From Lysobacter antibioticus HS124 (GTDB lineage: Bacteria; Pseudomonadota; Gammaproteobacteria; Xanthomonadales; Xanthomonadaceae): a DNA stretch of 58,631 nt. Location of the stretch: the NCBI RefSeq assembly GCF_000336385.2, contig NZ_HG424442.1:5193-63823 (forward strand), in the 5' to 3' direction. Positions 24,750 to 32,322 of this stretch are shown in pieces. Position 1 is the first letter of the stretch; every line of letters starts with the position of its first letter. The position numbers and the translations under genes are program-made. The notes under the pieces were generated by a model that was not told where the DNA came from, did no database searches, and worked only from the letters and a program-made list of their open reading frames with translations.

Positions 24750-25505
24750 TCACGGGCTCCAGTAAAGGGTCGGGGGGTGCGGGGCGCCCAGCAGCACGGA
24801 ACGGATCGGCAGGTTGTTGCGCGGGTCGCGCTGGGCGTTGTCGAGCACCGCGCGCTTCTTCTCGCCTTCGATGTGCAGGTACAGCGCCGGCGCGGTGAAG
24901 ATCGCGCTCAGGGTCAGGGTCATGCGCGGCTCCGGCATGGCCTCGGTGCGGATCGCCATCACCGGCGCGCGGCCGCGCGGCTGCAGGCCGATTTCGCGCA
25001 GCGCCGGGTTGTCGCGGCCCAGGTCCGGAAACAGCGAGGCGACATGGCCGTCGTCGCCCATGCCGAGCACCGCGACGTCCAGCGGCAGGCCTTCGTTGGC
25101 GATCTTGGTCAGCACCGGCATCAGCGCCGCTTCCGGCGTCTCGGTCGGCCGGTACAGCGGCAGCAGGCGCGCCGCGACGGCGTTGTGCTGCAACAGGTGT
25201 TCGCGCAGCAGGCGTTCGTTCGAACGCGGATGCTCCGGCGGCAACCAGCGTTCGTCGATCGGCAGCACGGTGACCCGCGCCCAGTCCAGGGTCTGGGTCG
25301 ACAATGCCTGGAAGAAGCGCTTGGGCGTGTTGCCGCCGGACAGGGCGATGCAGGCCTCGCCGTGGCGAGCCAGGGCACCGCGCAGGTCGGCGGCGACCTG
25401 GCGCGCCAGCGCCTGGGCCAGGTGTTCGCCGTCGTCGAACAGGCGTTCGTGCAGCGGCAGCGGCAAGGGTTCGATCACTTTCAGTCGCTCAGCCTGCATC
25501 TTCAT
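24750..25505 (-). CDS. pgl: 6-phosphogluconolactonase
   Basis: Protein of 251 residues that hydrolyses 6-phosphogluconolactone, the step after zwf. Signatures: ALSGGNTPKRFF, PIDERWLPPEHPRSN and GMGDDGHVASLFP (catalytic His). The ATG at 25505 has GGGAGG seven bases upstream and overlaps the zwf stop by 17 bases, so translation is probably coupled. An ATG at 25520 in frame is less likely. Confidence 0.95.
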   Translation of the reverse strand: MKMQAERLKVIEPLPLPLHERLFDDGEHLAQALARQVAADLRGALARHGEACIALSGGNTPKRFFQALSTQTLDWARVTVLPIDERWLPPEHPRSNERLLREHLLQHNAVAARLLPLYRPTETPEAALMPVLTKIANEGLPLDVAVLGMGDDGHVASLFPDLGRDNPALREIGLQPRGRAPVMAIRTEAMPEPRMTLTLSAIFTAPALYLHIEGEKKRAVLDNAQRDPRNNLPIRSVLLGAPHPPTLYWSP

Positions 25506-27006
25506 GCCAGGTCCTCCCATCGCGTTCGATCAAGGCCACCGCGGCGCTCGGGCCCCAGCTGCCGGCGGTGTACGGACGCGCCGCGTCGGCGCTCGCCGCC
25601 CAGGCGGCGCGGATCGGGTCGATCCATTTCCAGGCCGCGTCGACTTCGTCGCGGCGCATGAACAACATCGGGTTGCCGCGCACCACGTCCATCAACAGGC
25701 GCTCGTAGGCGTCGGCCTGGCGCCCGCCGAACGCGGCGGCGAAGCTCATGTCCAGCGGCACGTGGCGCAGGCGCAGGCCGCCGGGGCCCGGCACCTTGTT
25801 CATCAGCCACAGCTTCACGCCTTCGTCGGGCTGCAGACGCAGCACCAGCTTGTTCGGCGCCAGGCGGCTGGACGGGTCCTGCTCGGTCAGGTCTTCGAAG
25901 ATCGAATGCGGCACCTGGCGGAAGGTGACCACGATCTCCGAGACGCGCTCGGCCAGGCGCTTGCCGGTGCGCAGGTAGAACGGCACCCCGGCCCAGCGCC
26001 AGTTCTTCACTTCGGCTTTGAGCGCGACGAAGGTTTCGGTCAGCGACTGCGCGCCGAGTTCCTGCGCATAGCCCGGCACCGCGCGGCCTTCGACCGCGCC
26101 GGCCTTGTACTGGCCGCGCACGGTCAATTGCGCGGCGTTGCCGTTCTCGATCGGGCGCAGCGCGCGCAGCACCTTCAGCTTCTCGTCGCGGATCGCGTCG
26201 GCGGCGAGCGAGGACGGCGGTTCCATCGCCACCAGGCACAGCAACTGCAGCAGATGGTTCTGGACCATGTCGCGCAACGCCCCGGACTTGTCGTAGTACG
26301 GCGCGCGCGATTCCACGCCGACGGTTTCGGCGACGGTGATCTGCACGTGGTCGATGTGCTCGGCCTTCCACAGCGGCTCGAACAGCGCATTGCCGAAGCG
26401 CAGCGCAGTCAGGTTCTGCACCGTCTCTTTGCCGAGGTAGTGGTCGATGCGGAAGATCTGGGTTTCGGCGAACACCCGCGCCAGCGCGTCGTTGATGGTG
26501 TCGGCGCTGCGGCCGTCCTTGCCCAGCGGCTTCTCCACCACCACCCGCGTCTTCGGGTTGACCAGGCCGTGCGACTGCAGGCGGTCGCCGACCACGCCGA
26601 ACAGGTCCGGGCCGACCGCGAGATAGAACACCCGCACGCGTTCCTGGTCGGGAAACTCGGCCGCGAACTCCGGCCAGCCGGCATCGGAACTCAGGTCCAG
26701 GCGGCGGTAATGCAGCAGCGCCAGGAAACCGTCCAAGGCCTCGCCCTGCTGCGCCTGCTCGCCGGCGAAGCTGCGCAGCGCGTCGCGGACCTTGCCGCGG
26801 TAGTCCTCGTCGCTGCGCTCGTCGCGGGCGATGCCGACCAGGCGGGTGCCGGCGACGATCTGGCCGTCGACATAGCGATGGAACAGCGCCGGCAGCAGCT
26901 TGCGCAGGGCCAGGTCGCCGGTGCCGCCGAAGATCACCAGATCGAACGGGGCCAGCGGCGCCGAATGCGGGGCCTGGGAGGGGGACGGCACGGAGTAGAC
27001 GCTCAT
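25489..27006 (-). CDS. zwf: Glucose-6-phosphate dehydrogenase
   Basis: Enzyme of 505 residues oxidising glucose 6-phosphate to the lactone with NAD(P)+. Nucleotide-binding FGGTGDLALRK near the N-terminus (residues about 26-36), the VVVEKPLGKD loop, and the catalytic RIDHYLGKE motif (His H189). Start at the ATG at 27006, which lies in the divergent control region shared with the GntR gene. Overlaps pgl and is the first gene of this unit. Regulation is likely by the GntR product through the ATACCA sites just upstream. Confidence 0.97.
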   Translation of the reverse strand: MSVYSVPSPSQAPHSAPLAPFDLVIFGGTGDLALRKLLPALFHRYVDGQIVAGTRLVGIARDERSDEDYRGKVRDALRSFAGEQAQQGEALDGFLALLHYRRLDLSSDAGWPEFAAEFPDQERVRVFYLAVGPDLFGVVGDRLQSHGLVNPKTRVVVEKPLGKDGRSADTINDALARVFAETQIFRIDHYLGKETVQNLTALRFGNALFEPLWKAEHIDHVQITVAETVGVESRAPYYDKSGALRDMVQNHLLQLLCLVAMEPPSSLAADAIRDEKLKVLRALRPIENGNAAQLTVRGQYKAGAVEGRAVPGYAQELGAQSLTETFVALKAEVKNWRWAGVPFYLRTGKRLAERVSEIVVTFRQVPHSIFEDLTEQDPSSRLAPNKLVLRLQPDEGVKLWLMNKVPGPGGLRLRHVPLDMSFAAAFGGRQADAYERLLMDVVRGNPMLFMRRDEVDAAWKWIDPIRAAWAASADAARPYTAGSWGPSAAVALIERDGRTWHEDAG

Positions 27007-27020
27007 GGTCGGGCTCGGAC

Positions 27021-27145
27021 TGGTCTGGGTGAAACCATACCAGCAAAGATACCAGTAAGATACCACTCCGACAAATTAACCATAATTCAACCATTTAGAC
27101 GCGACTTACGCGCCTTTGTTGCCGCCATTGGTCTTGCACTGGTAT
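27021..27145. promoter_or_regulatory. Cluster of TGGTAT/TGGTCT half-sites between zwf and gntR
   Basis: ATACCA at 27037-27042, 27049-27054 and 27060-27065 (starts 12 and 11 bp apart), TGGTCT at 27129-27134 and TGGTAT at 27140-27145 (starts 11 bp apart), and TGGTCT at 27021-27026. The three ATACCA copies read as TGGTAT toward zwf and the others toward gntR, so each gene has a phased ladder of half-sites pointing at it. A possible minus-strand promoter (TTGTCG, 17 bp, TATCTT) overlaps the zwf-side copies. HutC-type GntR regulators of amino-sugar genes use TGGT/ACCA half-sites. Confidence 0.65.
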
Positions 27146-27156
27146 CTTTTCACACT

Positions 27157-27909
27157 ATGCAGCCCTACCTGCTCGACGAGTTCCGCCGGCAGTCCGACGC
27201 GCGACGCGCGCCGGCCTACCAGCACCTGCGCCGGACCCTGCAGCACGCGATCGAGAACGGCGAGCTGACCGCCGGCCAGGCCCTGCCCGGCGAGCGCGAG
27301 CTCGGCAAATGGCTGGACCTGTCGCGGGTCACCGTGCGCAAGGCCATCGCCGGCCTGGTCGCCGACGGCCTGCTGGTGCAGCGCCAGGGCGCCGGCACCT
27401 TCGTCGCCGAGCGCATCGTCAAATCGTTCTCGCGCCTGACCAGCTTCACCGACGACCTGCGCGCGCGCGGCCTCGATCCGCGTTCGACCTTCCTCGAGCG
27501 CGGCGTCGGCGAGGTCACGCCGGAAGAAGCGATGGCGCTGAACCTGTCGCCGGGTGCGCAGGTGATCCGCTACTACCGCCTGCGCACCGCCGACGGCGTG
27601 GCGCTCGCGCTCGAGCGCACGGTGGTTCCCGCATCGGTGCTGACCACGCCCGACATGGTCGAGAACTCGCTGTACGAAGCCTTCGCCAAGCTCGGCATCC
27701 GCCCCAGCCGCGCCCTGCAGCGGCTGCGCGCGATCGCCTTCGACGCCGAGCAGGCGCGGCTGATGAACCTGCCCGAAGGCGCGCCCGGATTGTTCATCGA
27801 ACGCCGCACCTTCCTCGACGACGGCCGCGTCGTCGAATTCACCCGGTCCTTCTACCGCGGCGACGCCTACGACTTCGTCGCCGAACTACAGAGCGAAACC
27901 ACGCCGTGA
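27157..27909 (+). CDS. GntR/HutC-family regulator of amino-sugar catabolism (NagQ-like)
   Basis: Protein of 250 residues. Winged helix of the GntR type at about 17-85 (APAYQHLRRTLQHAI, LPGERELGKWLDLSRVTVRKAI, QGAGTFVAE), then a UTRA effector domain to the C-terminus. Members next to nag genes bind GlcNAc-6-P or glucosamine-6-P. The ATG at 27157 is 11 bp from the nearest half-site, so autoregulation is likely. Its stop overlaps the GTG of nagB-II (GTGA). The window shows only part of the regulon, since no transporter or kinase gene is here. Confidence 0.92.
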   Translation: MQPYLLDEFRRQSDARRAPAYQHLRRTLQHAIENGELTAGQALPGERELGKWLDLSRVTVRKAIAGLVADGLLVQRQGAGTFVAERIVKSFSRLTSFTDDLRARGLDPRSTFLERGVGEVTPEEAMALNLSPGAQVIRYYRLRTADGVALALERTVVPASVLTTPDMVENSLYEAFAKLGIRPSRALQRLRAIAFDAEQARLMNLPEGAPGLFIERRTFLDDGRVVEFTRSFYRGDAYDFVAELQSETTP

Positions 27910-28955
27910 CCACCCAGACCCTGCTCGACCCGACCGGTACCCGCATGTACGCCGAGGCGCAGGAGGCCGGCGACGCAGTCGCGCGCCAGTTCCAAGCCAA
28001 TGCCGACCTCGTCGACGATCTGGTCGACCGTCTGCGCCAGCGCCCGCCGCGCTTCATCGTCACCTGCGCGCGCGGCAGCTCGGACCACGCCGCCACTTAC
28101 GGCAAGTACCTGTTCGAAACCCAGCTCGGCCTGGTCACCGCCTCGGCCTCGCCCTCGGTGGGCTCGGTCTATGCGGTCAAGCCGCAGCTGCAGGACGCGC
28201 TGTTCGTCGCCGTCTCGCAGTCGGGCAAGAGCCCGGACCTGGTGCGCAACGCCGAGATCGCCAAAGCCGCCGGCGCCCACGTCGTCGCCCTGGTCAACGT
28301 GACCGATTCGCCGCTGGCCCAGATCGCCGACACCGTGCTCGGCCTGCACGCCGGGCCGGAGACCAGCGTGGCGGCGACCAAGAGTTACCTGTGTTCGCTG
28401 GCCGCGCTGCTGCAGCTGACCGCGCGCTGGAGCCACGAGGCGCGCCTGTTCGACGCCGTGCACGCCCTGCCCGACGCGCTGCGCGAGGCCTCGCGCCAGG
28501 ACTGGTCGGCGCTGGTCGACGGCCTGGTCGATGCGCGCAATCTGTTCGTGATCGGCCGCGGCCTCGGCCTCGGCGCGGCCCAGGAAGCGGCGCTCAAGTT
28601 CAAGGAAACCTGCGGCCTGCACGCCGAGGCGTTCAGCAGCGCCGAGGTCAAGCACGGGCCGATGGCGATCGTCGGCCCGGGCTTCCCGGTGCTGGCCTTC
28701 GCCCAGGACGACGGCACCGGCGACGGCACGGTCGCGGTGGCGCGCGAATTCCGCCAGCGCGGCGCGCCGGTATGGCTGGCCGCGCCGGGCATCCACGGCG
28801 GCGACAGCCTGCCGCTGGCGCGCTCGCTGCATCCGGCGATGACGCCGCTGATCACCGTGGCCAGCTTCTACAAAGCGGTGAACGCCTTGTCCGTGGCGCG
28901 CGGGCACAACCCGGACCTGCCGCCGCATCTCAACAAAGTCACCGAAACGGTTTGA
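27906..28955 (+). CDS. Glucosamine-6-phosphate deaminase, SIS type (NagB-II)
   Basis: Protein of 349 residues made of two SIS domains (signatures CARGSSDHAATYGKY, VSQSGKSPDLV, and IGRGLGLGAAQEAALKFKETCGLHAEAFSSAEVKHGP). It resembles the isomerase half of GlmS but lacks a glutaminase domain, which is the form known as NagB-II in Shewanella and xanthomonads: it deaminates glucosamine 6-phosphate to fructose 6-phosphate. Fructose 6-phosphate can be isomerised to glucose 6-phosphate, the substrate of the divergent zwf. GTG start overlaps the gntR stop. Confidence 0.92.
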   Translation: MTTQTLLDPTGTRMYAEAQEAGDAVARQFQANADLVDDLVDRLRQRPPRFIVTCARGSSDHAATYGKYLFETQLGLVTASASPSVGSVYAVKPQLQDALFVAVSQSGKSPDLVRNAEIAKAAGAHVVALVNVTDSPLAQIADTVLGLHAGPETSVAATKSYLCSLAALLQLTARWSHEARLFDAVHALPDALREASRQDWSALVDGLVDARNLFVIGRGLGLGAAQEAALKFKETCGLHAEAFSSAEVKHGPMAIVGPGFPVLAFAQDDGTGDGTVAVAREFRQRGAPVWLAAPGIHGGDSLPLARSLHPAMTPLITVASFYKAVNALSVARGHNPDLPPHLNKVTETV

Positions 28956-28965
28956 GGACGCTGCC

Positions 28966-30099
28966 ATGACGGCCACCGCCTTCGTCAACGGCCGCGTGCT
29001 CGGCGAGCGCGGCTTCGAATCCGACCTCAGCGTGATCGTCGAGGAAGGCCACATCGTCGCGGTGCTGCCCGGCCCCGCGCCGCGCAGCGCCGACACGATC
29101 GACCTGCGCGGCCGCTATCTGGTGCCCGGCTTCATCGACACCCAGGTCAACGGCGGCGGCGACGTGCTGTTCAACGACCAGCCGACGGTCGAAGGCGTGC
29201 GCCGCATCGCCCAGGCGCACCGCAAGTTCGGCACCACCGGCCTGCTGCCGACCCTGATCAGCGACGACGTCGCGGTGATGCGCGACGCGATCGGCGCAGT
29301 GCGCGAGGCCATGCACCAAGGCCTGCCCGGCGTGCTCGGCATCCATCTGGAAGGCCCTTACCTGGCGCAGGCGCGCAAAGGCGTGCACGACCCGGACAAG
29401 TTCCACACCCCGGGCGAGGACGAACTGGAGCTGGTCGCCTCGCTCGGCATCGGCAAGACCGTGCTGACCCTGGCCCCGGAACGTTTCGACGACGCCGTCC
29501 TGCAGGCCCTGGCCGCGCGCGGCGTGCTGGTCTGCGCCGGCCACACCGCCGCCGATTACCAACGCCTGCGCTCGGCCTTCGCCCACGGCGTGCGCGGCGT
29601 GACCCATCTGTTCAACGCCATGACCCCGCTCGGCAGCCGCGAGCCCGGCGGCGTCGGCGCCTGCATCGACGACCCGGACAGCTGGTGCGGGGTGATCGTC
29701 GACGGCGAACACGTGCACGACGCCTCGCTGCGCATCGCCATCGCCGCCAAGCCGCGCGGCAAGATCATGCTGGTCACCGACGCGATGCCGCCGGTCGGCG
29801 GCGAGCGGGAGGACTTCGTCCTCTACGGCCAGACCATGACCTGCCGCGACGGCAAGTGCAGCACCGCCGAGGGCACCCTGGCCGGCTCCGCGCTGGACAT
29901 GGCCAGCGCGGTGCGCAACAGCGTGCGCCGGCTCGGCCTGCCGCTGGACGAAGCCTGCCGCATGGCCTCGGCCTACCCGGCCGACTTCCTCGGCCTGGGC
30001 GACGAGTTGGGCCGGATCGCGCCGGGCTACCGCGCCGACCTGGTCGCGCTGGACGAGGACCTGCAGGTGACCGGGACCTGGATCGGCGGCTTGCCTTGA
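28966..30099 (+). CDS. nagA: N-acetylglucosamine-6-phosphate deacetylase
   Basis: Amidohydrolase-fold enzyme of 377 residues, typical length, that removes acetate from GlcNAc-6-P. Motifs: VPGFIDTQVNGGGDVLF, HLEGPYL (metal Glu), CAGHTAA, THLFNAMTPL and LVTDAMPP (catalytic Asp). Begins 10 bp after nagB-II with GAGGA as ribosome site. Together with nagB-II it turns GlcNAc-6-P into fructose 6-phosphate plus acetate and ammonia. Chitin use would fit a Lysobacter-like lifestyle; uptake genes lie elsewhere. Confidence 0.96.
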   Translation: MTATAFVNGRVLGERGFESDLSVIVEEGHIVAVLPGPAPRSADTIDLRGRYLVPGFIDTQVNGGGDVLFNDQPTVEGVRRIAQAHRKFGTTGLLPTLISDDVAVMRDAIGAVREAMHQGLPGVLGIHLEGPYLAQARKGVHDPDKFHTPGEDELELVASLGIGKTVLTLAPERFDDAVLQALAARGVLVCAGHTAADYQRLRSAFAHGVRGVTHLFNAMTPLGSREPGGVGACIDDPDSWCGVIVDGEHVHDASLRIAIAAKPRGKIMLVTDAMPPVGGEREDFVLYGQTMTCRDGKCSTAEGTLAGSALDMASAVRNSVRRLGLPLDEACRMASAYPADFLGLGDELGRIAPGYRADLVALDEDLQVTGTWIGGLP

Positions 30100-30112
30100 G
30101 CGCTGCCGGGCG

Positions 30113-30472
30113 CTAGATCCGTTCCGGCGCGGCTTCGGCGCCGAGCAGGATCGGGTTGAACACCTCCAGCACGGTCGCGAAGCCGACCGGCCGCGCGCCC
30201 TCGCTGATATCCAGGCGGCGTCCGACCCAGAGCGTGCCCGGGTAGTGTTCGGGCGTCAGCAGCCACACTTCAGCCTCGGCGGATTCCCCGGTCAGGACTT
30301 CGGTCGCATCGAGAAAACGATGCTGAGCGGACGTGTGGTAATCCGGCCGGATGCGGTAGTGCGGCCGGTAGCCGTCGAGCACGCGCCTACGCCGGCCGTC
30401 CGCGCCAAGCCCGGTCAGTTCGAAGCGCACGCGGGCATCGGCGGCGCGCATTGGGTACAACACTTGGGTCAT
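30113..30472 (-). CDS. Stand-alone EF-Tu domain III-like protein
   Basis: Protein of 119 residues. The segment DGYRPHYRIRPDYHT and the later AEVWLLTPEHYPGTLWVGRRLDISEGARPVGFATVLEV align by eye with domain III of EF-Tu (GYRPQFYFRT... and ..EGGRTVGAGVV). There is no GTPase domain, so it cannot act as an elongation factor alone; it may bind tRNA or another RNA, or be a structural remnant. It lies 23 bp behind the receiver-like protein in the same direction, so the two probably share a transcript. Function unknown. Confidence 0.7.
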   Translation of the reverse strand: MTQVLYPMRAADARVRFELTGLGADGRRRRVLDGYRPHYRIRPDYHTSAQHRFLDATEVLTGESAEAEVWLLTPEHYPGTLWVGRRLDISEGARPVGFATVLEVFNPILLGAEAAPERI

Positions 30473-30495
30473 GGGACTCGGGTCATGGATTCGGT

Positions 30496-30792
30496 TCAGG
30501 GGATCCGCGCCAGGTGCTCGATCACGGCGATACCCGCCTGCATCCGCAACCGCGCCGACGGATTGGCCGAATGCACGCGGATCGACGGCGGCACGAACCC
30601 GTCCAGGGCGACCGCCTCCTCGATCCAGGCGATCACGTCGTAGCCGGTGCCGCGCGCGTCGTCGCCGAGGTCGTGATCCAGGCTGATCTCGGTCACCCCG
30701 CCCTGGCGCAGCAGGGCGATGGCCTCATCGGGCCAGTACACCCGCACCCCGCCCTCGGGCGTGGAGCGTTCGTCGTCGAGATAGACACGCAT
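30496..30792 (-). CDS. Cyclic-phosphate processing receiver-domain protein (cREC-like)
   Basis: Protein of 98 residues starting MRVYLDDERSTPEGG and containing ISLDHDLGDDARGTGYDVIAWIEE. The LDDxR start and LDHDLG motif define the receiver-like cREC family, which comparative genomics has placed with RNA repair and 2',3'-cyclic phosphate processing. It is not a two-component regulator, as the usual Lys and output domain are missing. Pairing with the EF-Tu domain III-like gene suggests RNA as the shared substrate; this is inference. Confidence 0.8.
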   Translation of the reverse strand: MRVYLDDERSTPEGGVRVYWPDEAIALLRQGGVTEISLDHDLGDDARGTGYDVIAWIEEAVALDGFVPPSIRVHSANPSARLRMQAGIAVIEHLARIP

Positions 30793-30850
30793 GACGGCAA
30801 TCTAGTCGATGCGGCCGGCGCGCCGCCAGGAGCGCGGCTCACGGTACCCT

Positions 30851-30882
30851 TGTAGGAGCGGCGTGAGCCGCGACCACCGAAG
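30851..30882 (+). repeat. REP-like element, copy 3
   Basis: 32 nt starting TGTAGGAGCGGCGTGAGCCG. It forms a perfect inverted pair with copy 4, 90 bp away, in the short gap between the cREC gene and the GNAT gene. Confidence 0.85.
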
Positions 30883-30972
30883 CGGTGAGATACCACGCCA
30901 TTCGCCGAAATCCGGGAAGGGCAAATCGCAGCCGCAGGTCCGAATTTCGCCGAAATATGCTTACGTCCACCT

Positions 30973-31004
30973 CTTCGGTGGTCGCGGCTCACGCCGCTCC
31001 TACA
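30973..31004 (-). repeat. REP-like element, copy 4 (supplies the GNAT stop codon)
   Basis: Exact reverse complement of copy 3 over 32 nt. The TAG in its TGTAGGAGC start is the stop codon of the minus-strand GNAT gene (31000-31002), so the gene ends inside the repeat. Confidence 0.85.
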
Positions 31005-31554
31005 GGGGACTAGCGCGCCAGTCTCGACGTAGCAGGCCGTACAGGGCGGTGTCGGAGACTTCGCCGGCGACGATCCAGCGCTCGCGCAGCAGGCCTTCGC
31101 GGACGAAGCCCAGACGCTCCAGGCAACGCACCGAGGCGCGGTTGCGCGGGTCGGTGTCGGCCTCGACCCGGTGCAGGTCGAGCGCGTCGAAGCCGTAGTC
31201 GAGCAGGGCGCGCAGCGCTTCGCCCATGTAGCCCTGCGACCAGGCCGCGGCGGCGAGCACGTAGCCCAGTTCGGCGCGACGGTTCTGCGCGTCGAGCTGG
31301 AACAGGGTGCAGTAGCCGATCAGGCGGCCGTCGCGCTCGAGGCCCAGGCGCAGGTACTGCCCGGCCGCCATCGCCTCGCGGTCGCGTGCGATCAGCGCCC
31401 GCGCCTGGTCGATCGCCTTCCACGGCGGCGAACTCCAGTAGCGCATCACCTGCGGATCGGAGCAGATCGCCAGCAAGGCCGCCCCATCGCCAGGCCGCAA
31501 TGGCCGCAGCGACAGGCGCGGGGTGGTCAGGACGACGGAATCGAAGGCGGCCAT
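31000..31554 (-). CDS. GNAT N-acetyltransferase (RimJ/RimL-like)
   Basis: Protein of 184 residues with LTTPRLSLRPLRPGD at the N-terminus, the acetyl-CoA loop region AAAAWSQGYMGEALRALLDYGF, and HRVEADTDPRNRASVRCLERLGF, the pattern of RimJ/RimL-type acetyltransferases that modify protein N-termini or small amines. Substrate unknown. ATG at 31554. The stop codon is provided by REP copy 4, so a longer ancestral C-terminus may have been lost or the repeat inserted at the stop. Confidence 0.9.
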   Translation of the reverse strand: MAAFDSVVLTTPRLSLRPLRPGDGAALLAICSDPQVMRYWSSPPWKAIDQARALIARDREAMAAGQYLRLGLERDGRLIGYCTLFQLDAQNRRAELGYVLAAAAWSQGYMGEALRALLDYGFDALDLHRVEADTDPRNRASVRCLERLGFVREGLLRERWIVAGEVSDTALYGLLRRDWRASPL

Positions 31555-31621
31555 GCGCGCATGGTAGCTGCGCCCGGGATCGGGCATAGCGGATCAGGCA
31601 ACGCGCCGTCGCTGCCGGCGC

Positions 31622-31987
31622 TCAGCCCGCGCGCGGCGTCCCGCAACTCGCGCAAAAGCTCGCGCGCTGCGTGCGCAGGGGCTTGCCGCAGTGGGCGCAG
31701 GGCGGGCCGATCTCGCTGAGCCGATGGTGATCGATCGCATAGGCCTCGAAGAAATTGCAGTCCGGGTCGACCACCGGATAGCCCACCAGGCTCTGGTAGA
31801 AGTCCGCGACGACTTCGATGAGGCTCTTCGCCGGCTGCGGCAAGCGCCGGCCGGCGGCGTCGCGGCTGCCTTCGCGCTTGAAATCGCGAACATAGTCTTC
31901 GACCAGCGCCCGGTACCGCGCCCACTCGGCTTCGTCGAGCATCGGCACCACGCGCTTGCATCGCCAGCAATACAGGTCCTGGGTCAC
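31622..31987 (-). CDS. Zinc-ribbon protein of unknown function
   Basis: Protein of 121 residues with CWRC at 7-10 and a C-terminal CAHCGKPLRTQRASFCASCG, which together offer six Cys for one or two zinc sites. The middle is helical and acidic (LDEAEWARYRALVEDYVRDFKREG). GTG start at 31987. No family known to me; nucleic-acid or protein binding is possible. 67 bp before the GNAT gene in the same direction. Confidence 0.75.
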   Translation of the reverse strand: MTQDLYCWRCKRVVPMLDEAEWARYRALVEDYVRDFKREGSRDAAGRRLPQPAKSLIEVVADFYQSLVGYPVVDPDCNFFEAYAIDHHRLSEIGPPCAHCGKPLRTQRASFCASCGTPRAG

Positions 31988-32322
31988 GCCTCCTCCTCGG
32001 CGTCGTACATCGCGCAGGCTGCGAGGCCGAACCGGACCGGCGCGCTCGCGCCGCCGTGCCCGTCGCCGCCTCGCCAGCGCGGCCGCGAATCATGGCATCC
32101 ACGCAACCGAAAGCGCAGGCCCGGCAATGCGCTTCGGTACGGACGTCGCATTCAGCCAACGCCCGCCGCCCCCGTCGGGCGCCCCGGCGTCGCCTGGCGG
32201 CCCGATTCGGCACAAAGGCTATAATTCCGAGTCTTTGTTCGGGCCTCGGCGCGCCACCGCCGTCCCGCCGGACGCCGCCCCGCCCCGCCAGCCAACCCGC
32301 GGCACCGCCGCGAGAGCCCGCC
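31988..32322 (+). promoter_or_regulatory. Intergenic region with a TATAAT box before the oxidoreductase gene
   Basis: 335-bp gap between divergent genes. A perfect TATAAT lies at 32220-32225 with an untranslated leader of about 90 nt to the ATG at 32323. No good -35 box is found at 16-18 bp spacing, so this is a weak assignment. Confidence 0.4.
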
